64,000 bases of DNA from an uncultured Candidatus Melainabacteria bacterium (GTDB lineage Bacteria > Cyanobacteriota > Vampirovibrionia > Gastranaerophilales > Gastranaerophilaceae), in contig CAKVIM010000002.1 in assembly GCA_934754775.1 (NCBI GenBank), forward strand, positions 1 through 64,000, written 5' to 3'. Below the pieces are notes generated by a model. It searched no databases, had not been told where the DNA came from, and saw nothing but the letters and a program-made list of their open reading frames with translations. Within the stretch, counting starts at the first letter, position 1; every line of letters begins with the position of its first letter. Positions 36,425 to 45,258 of the stretch are shown here, piece after piece. The translations under genes were made by a program, and so were the position numbers.

Positions 36425-37414
36425 TTATTTTCCTTCTTTAGTTTCTTTAACTTTTGGATTTGGAATATTTCTAACTTCTGTTCCTGCAGACATTTTCAAC
36501 AAGATATCTGCAGCCTGCAAGACATCTTCTTTATCAGCGTTCGGATTTTGTTGAATATTTTGGAGCAAAGTTACCGTATAATCATTGCCACTTGCTAATT
36601 GAGAAGCAAATGCACTAAGGGCTGATATTCTGATTAATTTTGACGGGTCCTGCAACATTTTGTTAAGCAAAGCATTCAAAGCTGCGTCTGTGTATCTGTC
36701 TTTATCTTCGTCCAATCTTGTCAAAATTTCTTTAGATGCCATTAAACGAATTTCGTCATTCGGATTGTTCAAATAATTTTCCAAAGATTTAATATACTCA
36801 TCAGTCAAAGCGACAACTCGTTTTTGTTTGGTATTCTTTTTCTCTTCCTGCATTTTAGCATTACGTTCGTCTAAATCATCAATTATTCCATTTGACTTAG
36901 ACATATCAACCGGTCTATCTTCTGCTTGCGGCTGCTGGTAAGAATTCATTCTTGTATTATTAACACCTTGAGAGTCGGCACCATTAAGTTCACTTTCCTG
37001 CTGAATATTAGTCGGATTAGAAAGCAAATTTGTTTTCTCAACTTCACTAAGTCTTTGATTTAACTTATTCAATTCTTCTTTATGTAAATCATTGTCTTTA
37101 TTGGCTTGTACTCCATCATTTGGAGTGTTATTTTGGTAGTTATAGTTATTCAAATAATATTGAGCCGGATAAGCCGTTGGAACTTGCGTTTGAGGGTTTT
37201 GAGCAACTGATTGAGCATTCGGATATGTTGCATACGGAGATGGTTGTATTTGTTGGTTTTCAGCTGGGTTTACACCATTTTGATTATTATAAGGCACCTG
37301 AAGAGTCCCAACTTGATTTTCTCGTTGAGAACCACCTGTATAAACCGCCGGATTTGATATTTGTATCGTAACACCTGAATAATTTGGCTGTGGATTAATT
37401 ATTGGATTTGTCAT
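36425..37414 (-). CDS. Asn/Gln-rich protein with HEAT-like C-terminus
   Basis: 329 residues. The first 150 are low-complexity Asn/Gln/Pro/Tyr (NNQNGVNPAENQQIQPSPYA, AQYYLNNYNYQNNTPND), prion-like in composition. A coiled segment (EELNKLNQRLSEVEKTN) lies near 110. Residues 200-315 form HEAT/armadillo-like helices (NPNDEIRLMASKEILTRLDE, DPSKLIRISALSAFASQLAS). Such solenoids bind proteins. No signal peptide. Function unknown. Confidence 0.6.
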   Translation of the reverse strand: MTNPIINPQPNYSGVTIQISNPAVYTGGSQRENQVGTLQVPYNNQNGVNPAENQQIQPSPYATYPNAQSVAQNPQTQVPTAYPAQYYLNNYNYQNNTPNDGVQANKDNDLHKEELNKLNQRLSEVEKTNLLSNPTNIQQESELNGADSQGVNNTRMNSYQQPQAEDRPVDMSKSNGIIDDLDERNAKMQEEKKNTKQKRVVALTDEYIKSLENYLNNPNDEIRLMASKEILTRLDEDKDRYTDAALNALLNKMLQDPSKLIRISALSAFASQLASGNDYTVTLLQNIQQNPNADKEDVLQAADILLKMSAGTEVRNIPNPKVKETKEGK

Positions 37415-37516
37415 AGCTATAGTACCTTTTATTACACACTTACATATATAAAGTTAACATTAGAACAAAAATTGCTAGTTTGCGATATTTTTGTTACGAT
37501 ATGTGAAGAGGTTTTT

Positions 37517-38356
37517 ATGTCAGTAAAAGTTTTAGATTGTACACTTAGAGATGGTGCCTATGTTGTCGATGGAAAATTCAGCGACGAAAATATTGCTGAA
37601 ATAAAAACAACACTGGATAAAGCCAATATTGACATAATCGAATGCGGCTGGCTTAGAGATTGCAAGCATGAAAAAGATTCCGTTTTTTATAACATTCCTG
37701 AAGATATGTCTGGCATAATCAGAAAAAACAAATACTCACTAATGTTCGATTACGGAAGATATAATATTTCTAAACTACCGCAAAACACAGGTTCTGTGGA
37801 CATAATAAGAATAGCATTCTACAAAAAAAGTTTGGATGAAATATCTTTTGCAGCAGAAAAAGTCAAATCAAAAGGTTACGAAGTTTTTCTACAACCATCA
37901 AACGTTAAAGAGTACACCCAAGCTGAATTAGAAAAACTCTGCAAGCGAGCAAACTATATCGGCGTAAACGCTTGCTACATAGTCGATTCGTTTGGTTCGC
38001 TTTTTCCGGAAGATTTAGAAAAAATCATCCCAATATTTAGCGAAAATCTTGAAGAAAACATTCTTTTAGGATTCCATTCACACAACAATATTCAGCTTTC
38101 ACTCGCATTAAGCATTCAGTTTATTAACTCAATCGAGCGTGACATTGTAGTAGATTCAACACTCTGCGGAATCGGACGAGGCGGCGGGAATACAAAAACC
38201 GAACTACTCGCAGAATACTTAAACCGCTTTAGGGAAGGCAGATACGATATTAGAGCAATCAACGAGCTTGCAAAAAATACAATTGAGCCATTAGGATACA
38301 GTTGGGAATATACTTTGGAAAAAGGACAAAAAGGGCTGAATAATTTGCACCCTTAA
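37517..38356 (+). CDS. HMGL-like (DRE-TIM) aldolase family protein
   Basis: 279 residues from ATG at 37517 (GAAGAGG 6 bases upstream; the frame to 37472 has no ribosome site). LDCTLRDGAYV at 5-15 carries the metal-binding Asp, and GFHSHNNIQLSLA near 196 carries the HxH ligands, as in 4-hydroxy-2-oxovalerate aldolases, HMG-CoA lyase and isopropylmalate synthases. No C-terminal acetaldehyde-dehydrogenase or regulatory domain. Substrate unknown. Next gene is rlmH, 11 bases on. Confidence 0.8.
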   Translation: MSVKVLDCTLRDGAYVVDGKFSDENIAEIKTTLDKANIDIIECGWLRDCKHEKDSVFYNIPEDMSGIIRKNKYSLMFDYGRYNISKLPQNTGSVDIIRIAFYKKSLDEISFAAEKVKSKGYEVFLQPSNVKEYTQAELEKLCKRANYIGVNACYIVDSFGSLFPEDLEKIIPIFSENLEENILLGFHSHNNIQLSLALSIQFINSIERDIVVDSTLCGIGRGGGNTKTELLAEYLNRFREGRYDIRAINELAKNTIEPLGYSWEYTLEKGQKGLNNLHP

Positions 38357-38367
38357 AAAGGATTCTT

Positions 38368-38838
38368 ATGAAAATCAAAATTATTGCGTTAGGAAAAATT
38401 AAAGAAAAGTTTCTAAAAGACGGTATTGACGAGTTTTTGAAGCGTCTTACACCTTATGCAAGCGTAGAAATCGTTGAACTGACTCCGGTAGAAATCAGGG
38501 ACGAAAACTTAACTGCCAAAGCTCTCGAGCAGGAAGCAGAAAAAATCTTGGCACATATAAAAAACGATTCCTACGTGATTACAATGGAAATTTTGGGCAA
38601 ACAGCTTTCTTCAGAAGATTTTGCAAGCAAAATCAATGAAATATCAATGAGCGGAATTAGCGAACTCGTTTTTGTTATCGGCTCGTCCTGCGGACTTGCC
38701 CCAACCATCTCCAATAGAGCTGATTTCAAACTAAGTATGTCAAAGATGACATTCTTACACCAATTTGCAAGACTGCTTCTGGTTGAGCAAATATACCGTG
38801 CATTTAAAATTTTAAAAGGCGAAACTTATCACAAATAA
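38368..38838 (+). CDS. rlmH: 23S rRNA pseudouridine-1915 N3-methyltransferase RlmH
   Basis: 156 residues, standard SPOUT-fold RlmH. MKIKIIALGKIKEKFLKDGI at the start, VFVIGSSCGLAP (knot/SAM site) near 108, and a C-terminal FLHQFARLLLVEQIYRAFKI. It methylates pseudouridine 1915 in helix 69 of 23S rRNA. AAAGGATT precedes the ATG. Downstream of the aldolase gene in one transcript. Confidence 0.95.
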   Translation: MKIKIIALGKIKEKFLKDGIDEFLKRLTPYASVEIVELTPVEIRDENLTAKALEQEAEKILAHIKNDSYVITMEILGKQLSSEDFASKINEISMSGISELVFVIGSSCGLAPTISNRADFKLSMSKMTFLHQFARLLLVEQIYRAFKILKGETYHK

Positions 38839-38845
38839 TGCTTTT

Positions 38846-38877
38846 TTTGCAAAATAAAAAGGGTGCAAATGCACCCT
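38846..38877 (-). terminator. Terminator after sepF
   Basis: On the minus strand AGGGTGCA, TT, TGCACCCT, then TTTTATTTT. It lies about 140 bases past the sepF stop. Confidence 0.65.
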
Positions 38878-38929
38878 GAAAATCCAACTATCACAAATCA
38901 ATATATTATATTTTTCATACTTCATTTCA

Positions 38930-39012
38930 AAGGTCTTTGAGTCGTTAGGTTATTAAGTTCAAATAAATATTTAAAATGAACTTAACGCCTTAAAGACTTA
39001 AAGTCCTAATGA
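38930..39012. repeat. AAGTCGTTAAGT-type inverted repeat, copy 1
   Basis: GTCTTTGAGTCGTTAGG..TTAAGTTCA is mirrored by TGAACTTAACGCC..AAGACTTAAAG around an AT loop. The same design occurs at 40471 and a fragment at 46463. The two full copies bracket the sepF-yggS pair. Confidence 0.65.
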
Positions 39013-39016
39013 CTTC

Positions 39017-39529
39017 CTAAAGCGGTTTGTTCCACAAAGATTCAGCAAATTTGCTTTGTACAGCACCGTTTTCTACTGACAATGAAACATTGTTAGGAGC
39101 GAAAATAAATACCATATCGCTAATCTTTTGAGCTGTACCGCTTAATGCATGAGCTGCACCACAAACGAAATCGATTGTTCTTTGAGATTGTTCTTTGTCC
39201 AACAAATCAAGGTGCAAAATAACTGTCTTTTTGTCGATTAATTTTCTTACAATCTGAGCTGATTCAGAGAATGAACGAGGTTCAATAACTGTAACTTCGC
39301 CAGACTTGTATGAATTTGGATGAGAAACCACTTTTGATTCTCTTTCAAAAGAACGTTCAGGTTTGCTGTTTACTCTTGTACCGTACATTGTATCCAATGC
39401 CAAAGTACCGTCTGTATCGTAGTCGCCTTCTCTATCTACTAAATCCATGAAAGCATCTTCATCGCTTCCTTCATTAAAACTCTTTGTGAAAAAGTTTACA
39501 AACCCTTTTAATCCTTCTGATAGTGCCAT
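39017..39529 (-). CDS. sepF: Cell division protein SepF
   Basis: 170 residues. Amphipathic N-terminus (MALSEGLKGFVNFFTKSFNE) for membrane binding, an acidic linker, and the SepF core at about 78-160 (VTVIEPRSFSESAQIVRKLI, then RTIDFVCGAAHALSG). It anchors FtsZ and promotes septum assembly in Gram-positives and Cyanobacteria. 18 bases after the YggS-type gene, the conserved neighbour in those groups. GGAGAAATGG at the start. Useful as a lineage marker in a diderm. Confidence 0.93.
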   Translation of the reverse strand: MALSEGLKGFVNFFTKSFNEGSDEDAFMDLVDREGDYDTDGTLALDTMYGTRVNSKPERSFERESKVVSHPNSYKSGEVTVIEPRSFSESAQIVRKLIDKKTVILHLDLLDKEQSQRTIDFVCGAAHALSGTAQKISDMVFIFAPNNVSLSVENGAVQSKFAESLWNKPL

Positions 39530-39547
39530 TTCTCCTCCAATTTATAA

Positions 39548-40252
39548 TTATGTAAATAACTTTCTGCCAATTCTTATGATAGTTGCACCTTCTTTTAGTG
39601 CAATTTTGTAATCATCGCTCATTCCCATTGATAGTTCAGGCAATTTTACGTTAAACTCTGCTTCCAATCCATCTCTGAACTCTCTTACATCTTGAAACAA
39701 TTTCTCCAACGTCGCTTCATCCGCCCCGAGAGGTGCCATATTCATAATCCCTATAACCTCAAGCCCCTCTAGCTTAAGAATTTCTGCGAACTCTTGTCGA
39801 AGTTGTTCCTTGTCGTACCCAGACTTTTGTTCTTCGTGTGCGTTATTGATTTGCAATAAAACTTTCTCTCTCTTATTCAACGCACAGGCCGCTTTGGATA
39901 TCGCTTTAGCAATCTTTAAAGAATCAACTGATTGAATCACATCAAAATATTCAACAACCTTTTCCGCTTTATTCGATTGCAAATGACCGATAAAATGGAA
40001 TGTCGAATTTTTTCTAATCTCTTGTGGAAGCTTTTTGATTTTCTCTATAGCTTCCAAGGCTCTTGATTCACCAAAATCCCTTATCCCTGCTTCATATCCC
40101 GCTTTTATAGCTTTTAGCCCGAAATACTTCGTAACTGCGATTATTTTAACTTTAGAATGTGCAATATTCTTTTTGATGTCATCGAGATTTGTTTTTACCA
40201 ATGAGCTATCAATTTCCAAATCTTCGCCCCAATTGTGTGTTGGTATTAACAT
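39548..40252 (-). CDS. PLP homeostasis protein, YggS/PROSC family
   Basis: 234 residues from ATG at 40252 with GAGGG just upstream. PLP lysine in VKIIAVTKYFG near 36, DFGESRALEA, FHFIGHLQSNK, then LSMGMSDDYKIALKEGATIIRIG. The family binds pyridoxal phosphate and buffers its level; no catalysis is known. Operon partner sepF follows. Confidence 0.93.
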   Translation of the reverse strand: MLIPTHNWGEDLEIDSSLVKTNLDDIKKNIAHSKVKIIAVTKYFGLKAIKAGYEAGIRDFGESRALEAIEKIKKLPQEIRKNSTFHFIGHLQSNKAEKVVEYFDVIQSVDSLKIAKAISKAACALNKREKVLLQINNAHEEQKSGYDKEQLRQEFAEILKLEGLEVIGIMNMAPLGADEATLEKLFQDVREFRDGLEAEFNVKLPELSMGMSDDYKIALKEGATIIRIGRKLFT

Positions 40253-40470
40253 TTCCCTCAACCCTCTATTGTATTATATACCAGAACTCATGCCCTGCAC
40301 AAGTCTTTGTTTGTAACAACTTTTCCCAATTTTCAGAACATGCTGAAACCCATGATTTACATGGATTTCAACCATGTCCAAAATATTAAGTTTTGTTAAG
40401 TTGCCATGTTTTTGTTAACAATTTGACACGATTTTGCATACTTTTTTGCAAAATTGGCATGCCTTTTTTT

Positions 40471-40566
40471 AAGTCGTTAAGTCGTTAGAGCTTTTGGTCA
40501 TTAAGTTCGTTAAATATTTTTATATAGACTTAACGTCTTAACGCCTCAACGACTTAAAGCCTTAAT
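40471..40566. repeat. AAGTCGTTAAGT-type inverted repeat, copy 2
   Basis: AAGTCGTTAAGTCGTTAGAG..TTAAGTTCG faces AGACTTAACGTCTTAACGCC..GACTTAAAG. Directly past the flgE stop, so it may terminate that operon. The other part of the 40253-40569 gap is AT-rich, with a short CATGATTTACATGG motif at 40350 and no gene. Confidence 0.6.
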
Positions 40567-40569
40567 AAT

Positions 40570-41889
40570 TTATTGTCCTAAGTAGCTCAAAGTTTCCATA
40601 ACGCTACTAGCCGTCGAGAACACTCTTGAGTTCATCTGAATCATTCTTTGAGCAGTAATCATGTTTGAAAGTTCTGAAGCAATATCTACGTTAGAGCCTT
40701 CATAACCACCGGATTCGATTGAGCCGAAAGAAACCTCACCTGCCATACCGTAATAAACTTCGCCTACGTCAGCACCCCATTCCCAAAGGTTGTTATTGAT
40801 TGAAACCAAGCCTTCCTCATTAACCATTGTTGCAAGTTCAATTACGAAGTTTGAATTTTCAATCGTAGCACCTGTTGCTTGAACATCAGCACCACGAATT
40901 GTTACACCTTGTGGAGTTGTATATTTCCACTGAGTTGTATATGTATCATCAACAAATTGAGTCAAAATAGAACCATCACTATAAGTTGCAGCAATAATAC
41001 CATTCTCATCAACCGTTGTTGATTTCAAAGTAATACCGTTTTGATCGTTATAGTTAACCATTTCTTGCAACTCTACAGTCTGATTAATTTGTTTTGTAGA
41101 AGGATTGCTATTGCTTATACCTGTTTGACCAACAAAATTTGTTGTTGCAGAATCAAAGCTTACAGCTACGCCTTTAGGATTATTATAAGATACAACACCG
41201 TTAGCGACAGCAAAGGTTATATCATTAACACCTTGAGCTTGTAATTGTTCATTGAACTTTGCAATAACTTGCCCCATCGTCGGATCGCCTTTTTCTACAG
41301 TCAACTTAACCGGCGTACCATTTACAGTCATGTTAATATCACCATCTGTAATACTTGCGTTATTTAACTCGCTCAATTTTTTATTAGCAATATTTGGATC
41401 ACCGACAACTACTGCTGATAAATTTTTAGGAATTTGAACTGTTTTTCCTGAACTTGCGTTAGAATAAGGAGTTCCGGCAGCAACAACTTTCATGCCGGAC
41501 TGATTTACAACATTTCCTTCCGAATCAGTTGAAAAAACACCGTCACGAGTGTAATATAATTTCCCATCAGCATCTTGAACAACAAAGAAGCCGTTTCCTG
41601 AAATCATCAAATCCATATCACGACCTGTGCTTACAAAATCACCGGGAGTAAAATCTCTTGTAATACCACCAACTTTTACACCAAGACCAATTTGCTTAGG
41701 GTTTGTACCACCGCCGTCTTTTGTGGCCGCACTACCATATGAAAGGTTTCTTGAATAAAGTGTTTCAAAAGTCATATTTGCAGACTTGTAAGCTGTAGTA
41801 TTAATATTTGCAACGTTATTTGCTACAACGTTGATTTGTGATTGCCCCGCATTTATACCGGTGCTTGCTGTGTGTAATGCTTGTGACAT
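40570..41889 (-). CDS. flgE: Flagellar hook protein FlgE
   Basis: 439 residues. N-terminal MSQALHTASTGINAGQSQIN and NNVANINTTAYKSANMTFET, central FlgE/F/G motif (SGNGFFVVQDADGKLYYTRD, VFSTDSEGNVVNQSG), a middle D1/D2 insertion, and C-terminal EGSNVDIASELSNMITAQRM then FSTASSVMETLSYLGQ. It forms the extracellular hook. Last gene of the operon fliJ-fliK-flgD-flgE. Confidence 0.93.
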   Translation of the reverse strand: MSQALHTASTGINAGQSQINVVANNVANINTTAYKSANMTFETLYSRNLSYGSAATKDGGGTNPKQIGLGVKVGGITRDFTPGDFVSTGRDMDLMISGNGFFVVQDADGKLYYTRDGVFSTDSEGNVVNQSGMKVVAAGTPYSNASSGKTVQIPKNLSAVVVGDPNIANKKLSELNNASITDGDINMTVNGTPVKLTVEKGDPTMGQVIAKFNEQLQAQGVNDITFAVANGVVSYNNPKGVAVSFDSATTNFVGQTGISNSNPSTKQINQTVELQEMVNYNDQNGITLKSTTVDENGIIAATYSDGSILTQFVDDTYTTQWKYTTPQGVTIRGADVQATGATIENSNFVIELATMVNEEGLVSINNNLWEWGADVGEVYYGMAGEVSFGSIESGGYEGSNVDIASELSNMITAQRMIQMNSRVFSTASSVMETLSYLGQ

Positions 41890-41957
41890 TTATGTCGTCC
41901 TCCTGTTGTTGTTTGGGTTTTTGTTTATAGTAAAATTCGTTTGTTTGTTATTTTATG

Positions 41958-42049
41958 AGTTGAAGAGTTGAAGGGTGGAATGGTGGAAAAGTTTATTTTA
42001 TATAATTATAAATAACTATTCAACCTTTCCGCTTTTCAACTCTTCAACT
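41958..42049. repeat. Imperfect inverted repeat between flgD and flgE
   Basis: AGTTGAAGAGTTGAAGGGTG..GGTGG (41958-41986) pairs with CAACCTTTCCGCTTTTCAAC..CTTCAACT (42021-42049) around an AT loop. It could weaken read-through to flgE or protect the upstream mRNA. The flgE ribosome site (GGAGGACG) follows. Confidence 0.6.
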
Positions 42050-42051
42050 AT

Positions 42052-42561
42052 TTAGCTCTTTGTCGTACCACTTGTGTTTTCACCCTTTTCTCTAATAGAT
42101 GTAATATTAGATATAGAGTAGTATTCACCGTTAACTTTAACCTTGCCCGTGCCATCTTTGAAATTAGCTTCTGTAACAATACCGCTGATTTCAGTAGTTT
42201 TTGAACTATCGTTTTTATCCGGAATAGAAATAGTAACTTCTTTACCAATCATAGACAATGTTTGAGTAATCTCTGCATTCATAGCCATATCATTATACAT
42301 TGCAGAGATATAATTCATACAATTTGTAAGTCCTGTATTCATCTGAGTCATTTGTTCTAATGATGAATATTGAGCCAATTGTGACAACCACTCTGTATTA
42401 TCAGTAGGTTGGGTCGGATCTTGGTTCTTCAATTGTTGCAGCATCAAGTTTAAAAACATGCTGCTATCATTAGTCGAACTTGTCTTTCTTTCAGTTGTAT
42501 TTGATTGTGTCATTGCAGTCTGGTTCTGCAAATTTGTTATCTCTGTTGAAACAGTACTCAT
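42052..42561 (-). CDS. flgD: Flagellar hook-capping protein FlgD
   Basis: 169 residues. NDSSMFLNLMLQQLKNQDPT (about 28-47), PTDNTEWLSQLAQYSSLEQM, and a short TGKVKVNGEYYSISNITSI C-terminal domain. FlgD caps the growing hook. The length is at the short end, so the C-terminal Ig/tudor domain is minimal. 9 bases after fliK. Confidence 0.92.
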   Translation of the reverse strand: MSTVSTEITNLQNQTAMTQSNTTERKTSSTNDSSMFLNLMLQQLKNQDPTQPTDNTEWLSQLAQYSSLEQMTQMNTGLTNCMNYISAMYNDMAMNAEITQTLSMIGKEVTISIPDKNDSSKTTEISGIVTEANFKDGTGKVKVNGEYYSISNITSIREKGENTSGTTKS

Positions 42562-42570
42562 AACCTTCTC

Positions 42571-43809
42571 CTAATTTTCTTCATTTTGTGCAAAAGACAT
42601 CATTTCTTCAAATTGTTCTTTCTCTTTCTGTCCTCTGCGAGAGCCTTGCTCTTTATTTCCGCCTCTTGAGCCTTCTTGTTCAGTCCAATCTGCGTTATAT
42701 TCCCCATCTTGAGTTTCTTTTAATTTCACACTCACATTGTCTACACTCACCCCTTGAGCAGCCAATGTGTCTTTAAGTCCGTCCAATCCTTTCATAATAA
42801 GATTTCTAGCCTCTTGAGTTGCCACCGTAAATTGTGCGGACAAACCTTCTTTGGTATTAATAAGTTGTACAGAGACCTTGCCCAAAGATTCCGGATTAAG
42901 CACAATGTTAACTTTTGAGCCTGAATTCATATTTTCCAACTGTTTGGAAATCTGTTCAATAATTTTGCTCGGCGTAACATCATTGCTTCCGGTCGGTTTT
43001 GCATTTTGCAACGATACATTAGGCTTTGCTTCAACTTTAAATTCAGAAGAGTCCGAATTTACGTGAAGCATAGCCTTAACCCCCTGCTCCTCTGCAGTCT
43101 GGTTCTGCATCAAATCTGAACTATTACCACTATCCGAAGCATCCGCTTCTACTGATTCGACGTTCAATTCCCTTAAGACATCTTCATCTACCAAATCTTC
43201 TAATGTTTTACCCTCTGCATCAGCCACCTCGTCTGATTCAGCAGGCTTAATCAACAAAGTTTCATCCTCTTCATTATTGAGTCCGAAATCTTTCAAAAAA
43301 TCATTTATATCTCTACCGTTCAAAGTCACAGTCAACTCTTCAGAATCCCCTTCCAGTGATTCTAATTGTTGAGTCAACTCTGGAACAACCGTCTGTATAA
43401 CGGTTTGCACTGCAGAATTTTGTGCAGCTTTAGTTTCGTCAATCAAAGTTGAATTTTCCTCATCTGTAATAGTTGTATCTTCGGCACTTTCGTCCACCTG
43501 AGCAGTTTCTTCGGCATCAGGATTAATATTGTCAATAATTTCTTCTACGTCTTTTGCAAGAGTCAAATCCAAAGAATTTTCTTCACCAACTTCCTTCGCA
43601 ACTTCTTGCAACTTATTGGTAAAATCACTCAAAGCATTCTTAACAGGTTCTTTCATAGCACCAATAGTGTCTTTAACAGTTTGAGCCGTTTTCTGCAAAT
43701 CTGTTTGCTTATTTAACAAGCTTTGAAAACCATTATCAGCAAAACTTTTAGCTTCACCCATTGTTGAAGTTACAGGTTTTATTAAATTGTTTAAAATTGC
43801 TTGAGTCAT
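42571..43809 (-). CDS. fliK: Flagellar hook-length control protein FliK
   Basis: 412 residues. A long acidic, disordered N-terminal ruler (DEVADAEGKTLEDLVDEDVL etc.) and a canonical C-terminal Flg_hook domain at about 290-370 (NIVLNPESLGKVSVQLINTK, then EARNLIMKGLDGLKDTLAAQ), ending Glu/Gly-rich. It measures the hook and switches export specificity. The gene runs fliJ, 1 base, fliK, 9 bases, flgD. Confidence 0.9.
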   Translation of the reverse strand: MTQAILNNLIKPVTSTMGEAKSFADNGFQSLLNKQTDLQKTAQTVKDTIGAMKEPVKNALSDFTNKLQEVAKEVGEENSLDLTLAKDVEEIIDNINPDAEETAQVDESAEDTTITDEENSTLIDETKAAQNSAVQTVIQTVVPELTQQLESLEGDSEELTVTLNGRDINDFLKDFGLNNEEDETLLIKPAESDEVADAEGKTLEDLVDEDVLRELNVESVEADASDSGNSSDLMQNQTAEEQGVKAMLHVNSDSSEFKVEAKPNVSLQNAKPTGSNDVTPSKIIEQISKQLENMNSGSKVNIVLNPESLGKVSVQLINTKEGLSAQFTVATQEARNLIMKGLDGLKDTLAAQGVSVDNVSVKLKETQDGEYNADWTEQEGSRGGNKEQGSRRGQKEKEQFEEMMSFAQNEEN

Positions 43810-43810
43810 C

Positions 43811-44254
43811 TTAACCTATCTTGAATCTTGCTGACGTTATATCATCAATTTCCTTCATCTCTTGATACAAAAACTCTTTGTAAAACTCTTTCTCTTGTTT
43901 TTCTCTAAGTTTTTTAAGAGCTTCCACCTTCTTATAAGCTTCTTGAACCTCTTGCTGCTTCATTTTCAGGATTGATTTTGTATTCGCAATAATACGTTCC
44001 TGATTTTTCGCATCACTTATAAGTTTTATTCCGAAGTCCCTGTGCCCCTCTATCTGAACAATATCGAGCTCACCAGCTGTATATAAACCCTCGAGTTCCT
44101 CGGAATTCTTTGTCTGAGCAAGAAAGATATTTTGAAGCTTCTCTTGTTGTGCGTTAAGAGCTGTAACAATCTTAGCCATTTCCATTTGTCTTTGCTCAAG
44201 TTCTTTTTCACGCATGTCAAGCACGACCTGCAATCGAAACTTGAATTTCTTCAA
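43811..44254 (-). CDS. fliJ: Flagellar export chaperone FliJ (second paralog)
   Basis: 147 residues, coiled coil throughout, starting MKKFKFRLQVVLDMREKELE, the FliJ hallmark. Differs strongly in sequence from the FliJ at 34918. First gene of fliJ-fliK-flgD-flgE. A terminator for the upstream gene on the same strand lies 130 bases before it, so its own promoter should be in 44255-44385. Confidence 0.85.
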   Translation of the reverse strand: MKKFKFRLQVVLDMREKELEQRQMEMAKIVTALNAQQEKLQNIFLAQTKNSEELEGLYTAGELDIVQIEGHRDFGIKLISDAKNQERIIANTKSILKMKQQEVQEAYKKVEALKKLREKQEKEFYKEFLYQEMKEIDDITSARFKIG

Positions 44255-44385
44255 TTTTACCTACCTCACCAAGACAGCACCAATATTCTTAAAAATAAGG
44301 ATACTATTAGTACCTCTAATACTTTACCGCATGAGGGCATGCTTACCATCATATATTTGGTTGATTTAATTCTAAAAACTGATAA

Positions 44386-44414
44386 AAAAAGTGCGTCTAA
44401 TCTGACGCACTTTT
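44386..44414 (-). terminator. Terminator after mscS-like gene
   Basis: AAAAAGTGCGTC / GACGCACTTTT stem, loop TAATCT, just past the stop at 44421. Confidence 0.85.
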
Positions 44415-44420
44415 CATAAA

Positions 44421-45257
44421 CTATTTTGCCATATAAACGCTCGTAGAAGGAAACGCAAACTCAATTCCTTCTTCTCGATAACGATGAATTATTTGTCTTA
44501 TTACATCACTCTTAACGTGAGCGTGTCCCGCCCAAGAGGTTTCGCTAGTATAAGCTACAAGTCTTACTTGGATTGAGCTTGGAGCCATATTATCAATAAA
44601 AGTTTCTGCTCCATTTAAAATTGTTGACTCACATTCCGCAATCTCTTTCAAAATTCTACAAGCAATATCAAGTTTTTCGTTTGAAGTACCGTATTCAACA
44701 TCAACGGAGATATCAATTCTTCTCTTATCAGCTTGAGAAACATTTGTAATTTCTTCGTTTGAAAGCACATTATTCGGCACATTCACAACAAAACCTTCAA
44801 GAGTTCTAATAGTCGTAGAACGTAAATTAATATTTTCTACAGTTCCCTCATAGCCGTTAAATTTTATATAATCACCAATTTTGTAAACTCTATCAGCCAA
44901 AAGACCGAATGAGCCGAAAATATTACCAATGGCTTCTTTCGCCGCAAAACCTACAGCCAAACCTGTAATACCAAAACCTGCGACAAGCGATGTTACATTG
45001 TATCCGAAGCTTTGCAAAAATCCTGCCAAAAGCATAAAAACAATAATTGCCTTGATTATCTTATTTAAAACGGGCATTAAGTTTAGAAGCGGAGAGTCCG
45101 TATTTTTACTTTTTAATTTGAATTCTATTCTTTTTGTAAAAGCGTCTGACAGCTTGCATACCGTCCAAATCAAAACGATATTTATAAAAACACCAATCAA
45201 AAATTTAGCATGCAAACTCAAAAAAGAAAATATAGGCTTCACAATGAAATCTACCAT
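44421..45257 (-). CDS. Small-conductance mechanosensitive channel (MscS family)
   Basis: 278 residues with about three membrane helices (15-35, 60-82, 88-110). The pore helix and MscS signature GFGITGLAVGFAAKEAIGNI is followed by the beta domain (GDYIKFNGYEGTVENINLRS, then TTIRTLEGFVVNVPNNVLSN). It releases solutes on osmotic downshock through the inner membrane. Start 1 base after the nifS stop. AGGGTATG upstream. Confidence 0.93.
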   Translation of the reverse strand: MVDFIVKPIFSFLSLHAKFLIGVFINIVLIWTVCKLSDAFTKRIEFKLKSKNTDSPLLNLMPVLNKIIKAIIVFMLLAGFLQSFGYNVTSLVAGFGITGLAVGFAAKEAIGNIFGSFGLLADRVYKIGDYIKFNGYEGTVENINLRSTTIRTLEGFVVNVPNNVLSNEEITNVSQADKRRIDISVDVEYGTSNEKLDIACRILKEIAECESTILNGAETFIDNMAPSSIQVRLVAYTSETSWAGHAHVKSDVIRQIIHRYREEGIEFAFPSTSVYMAK

Positions 45258-45258
45258 T

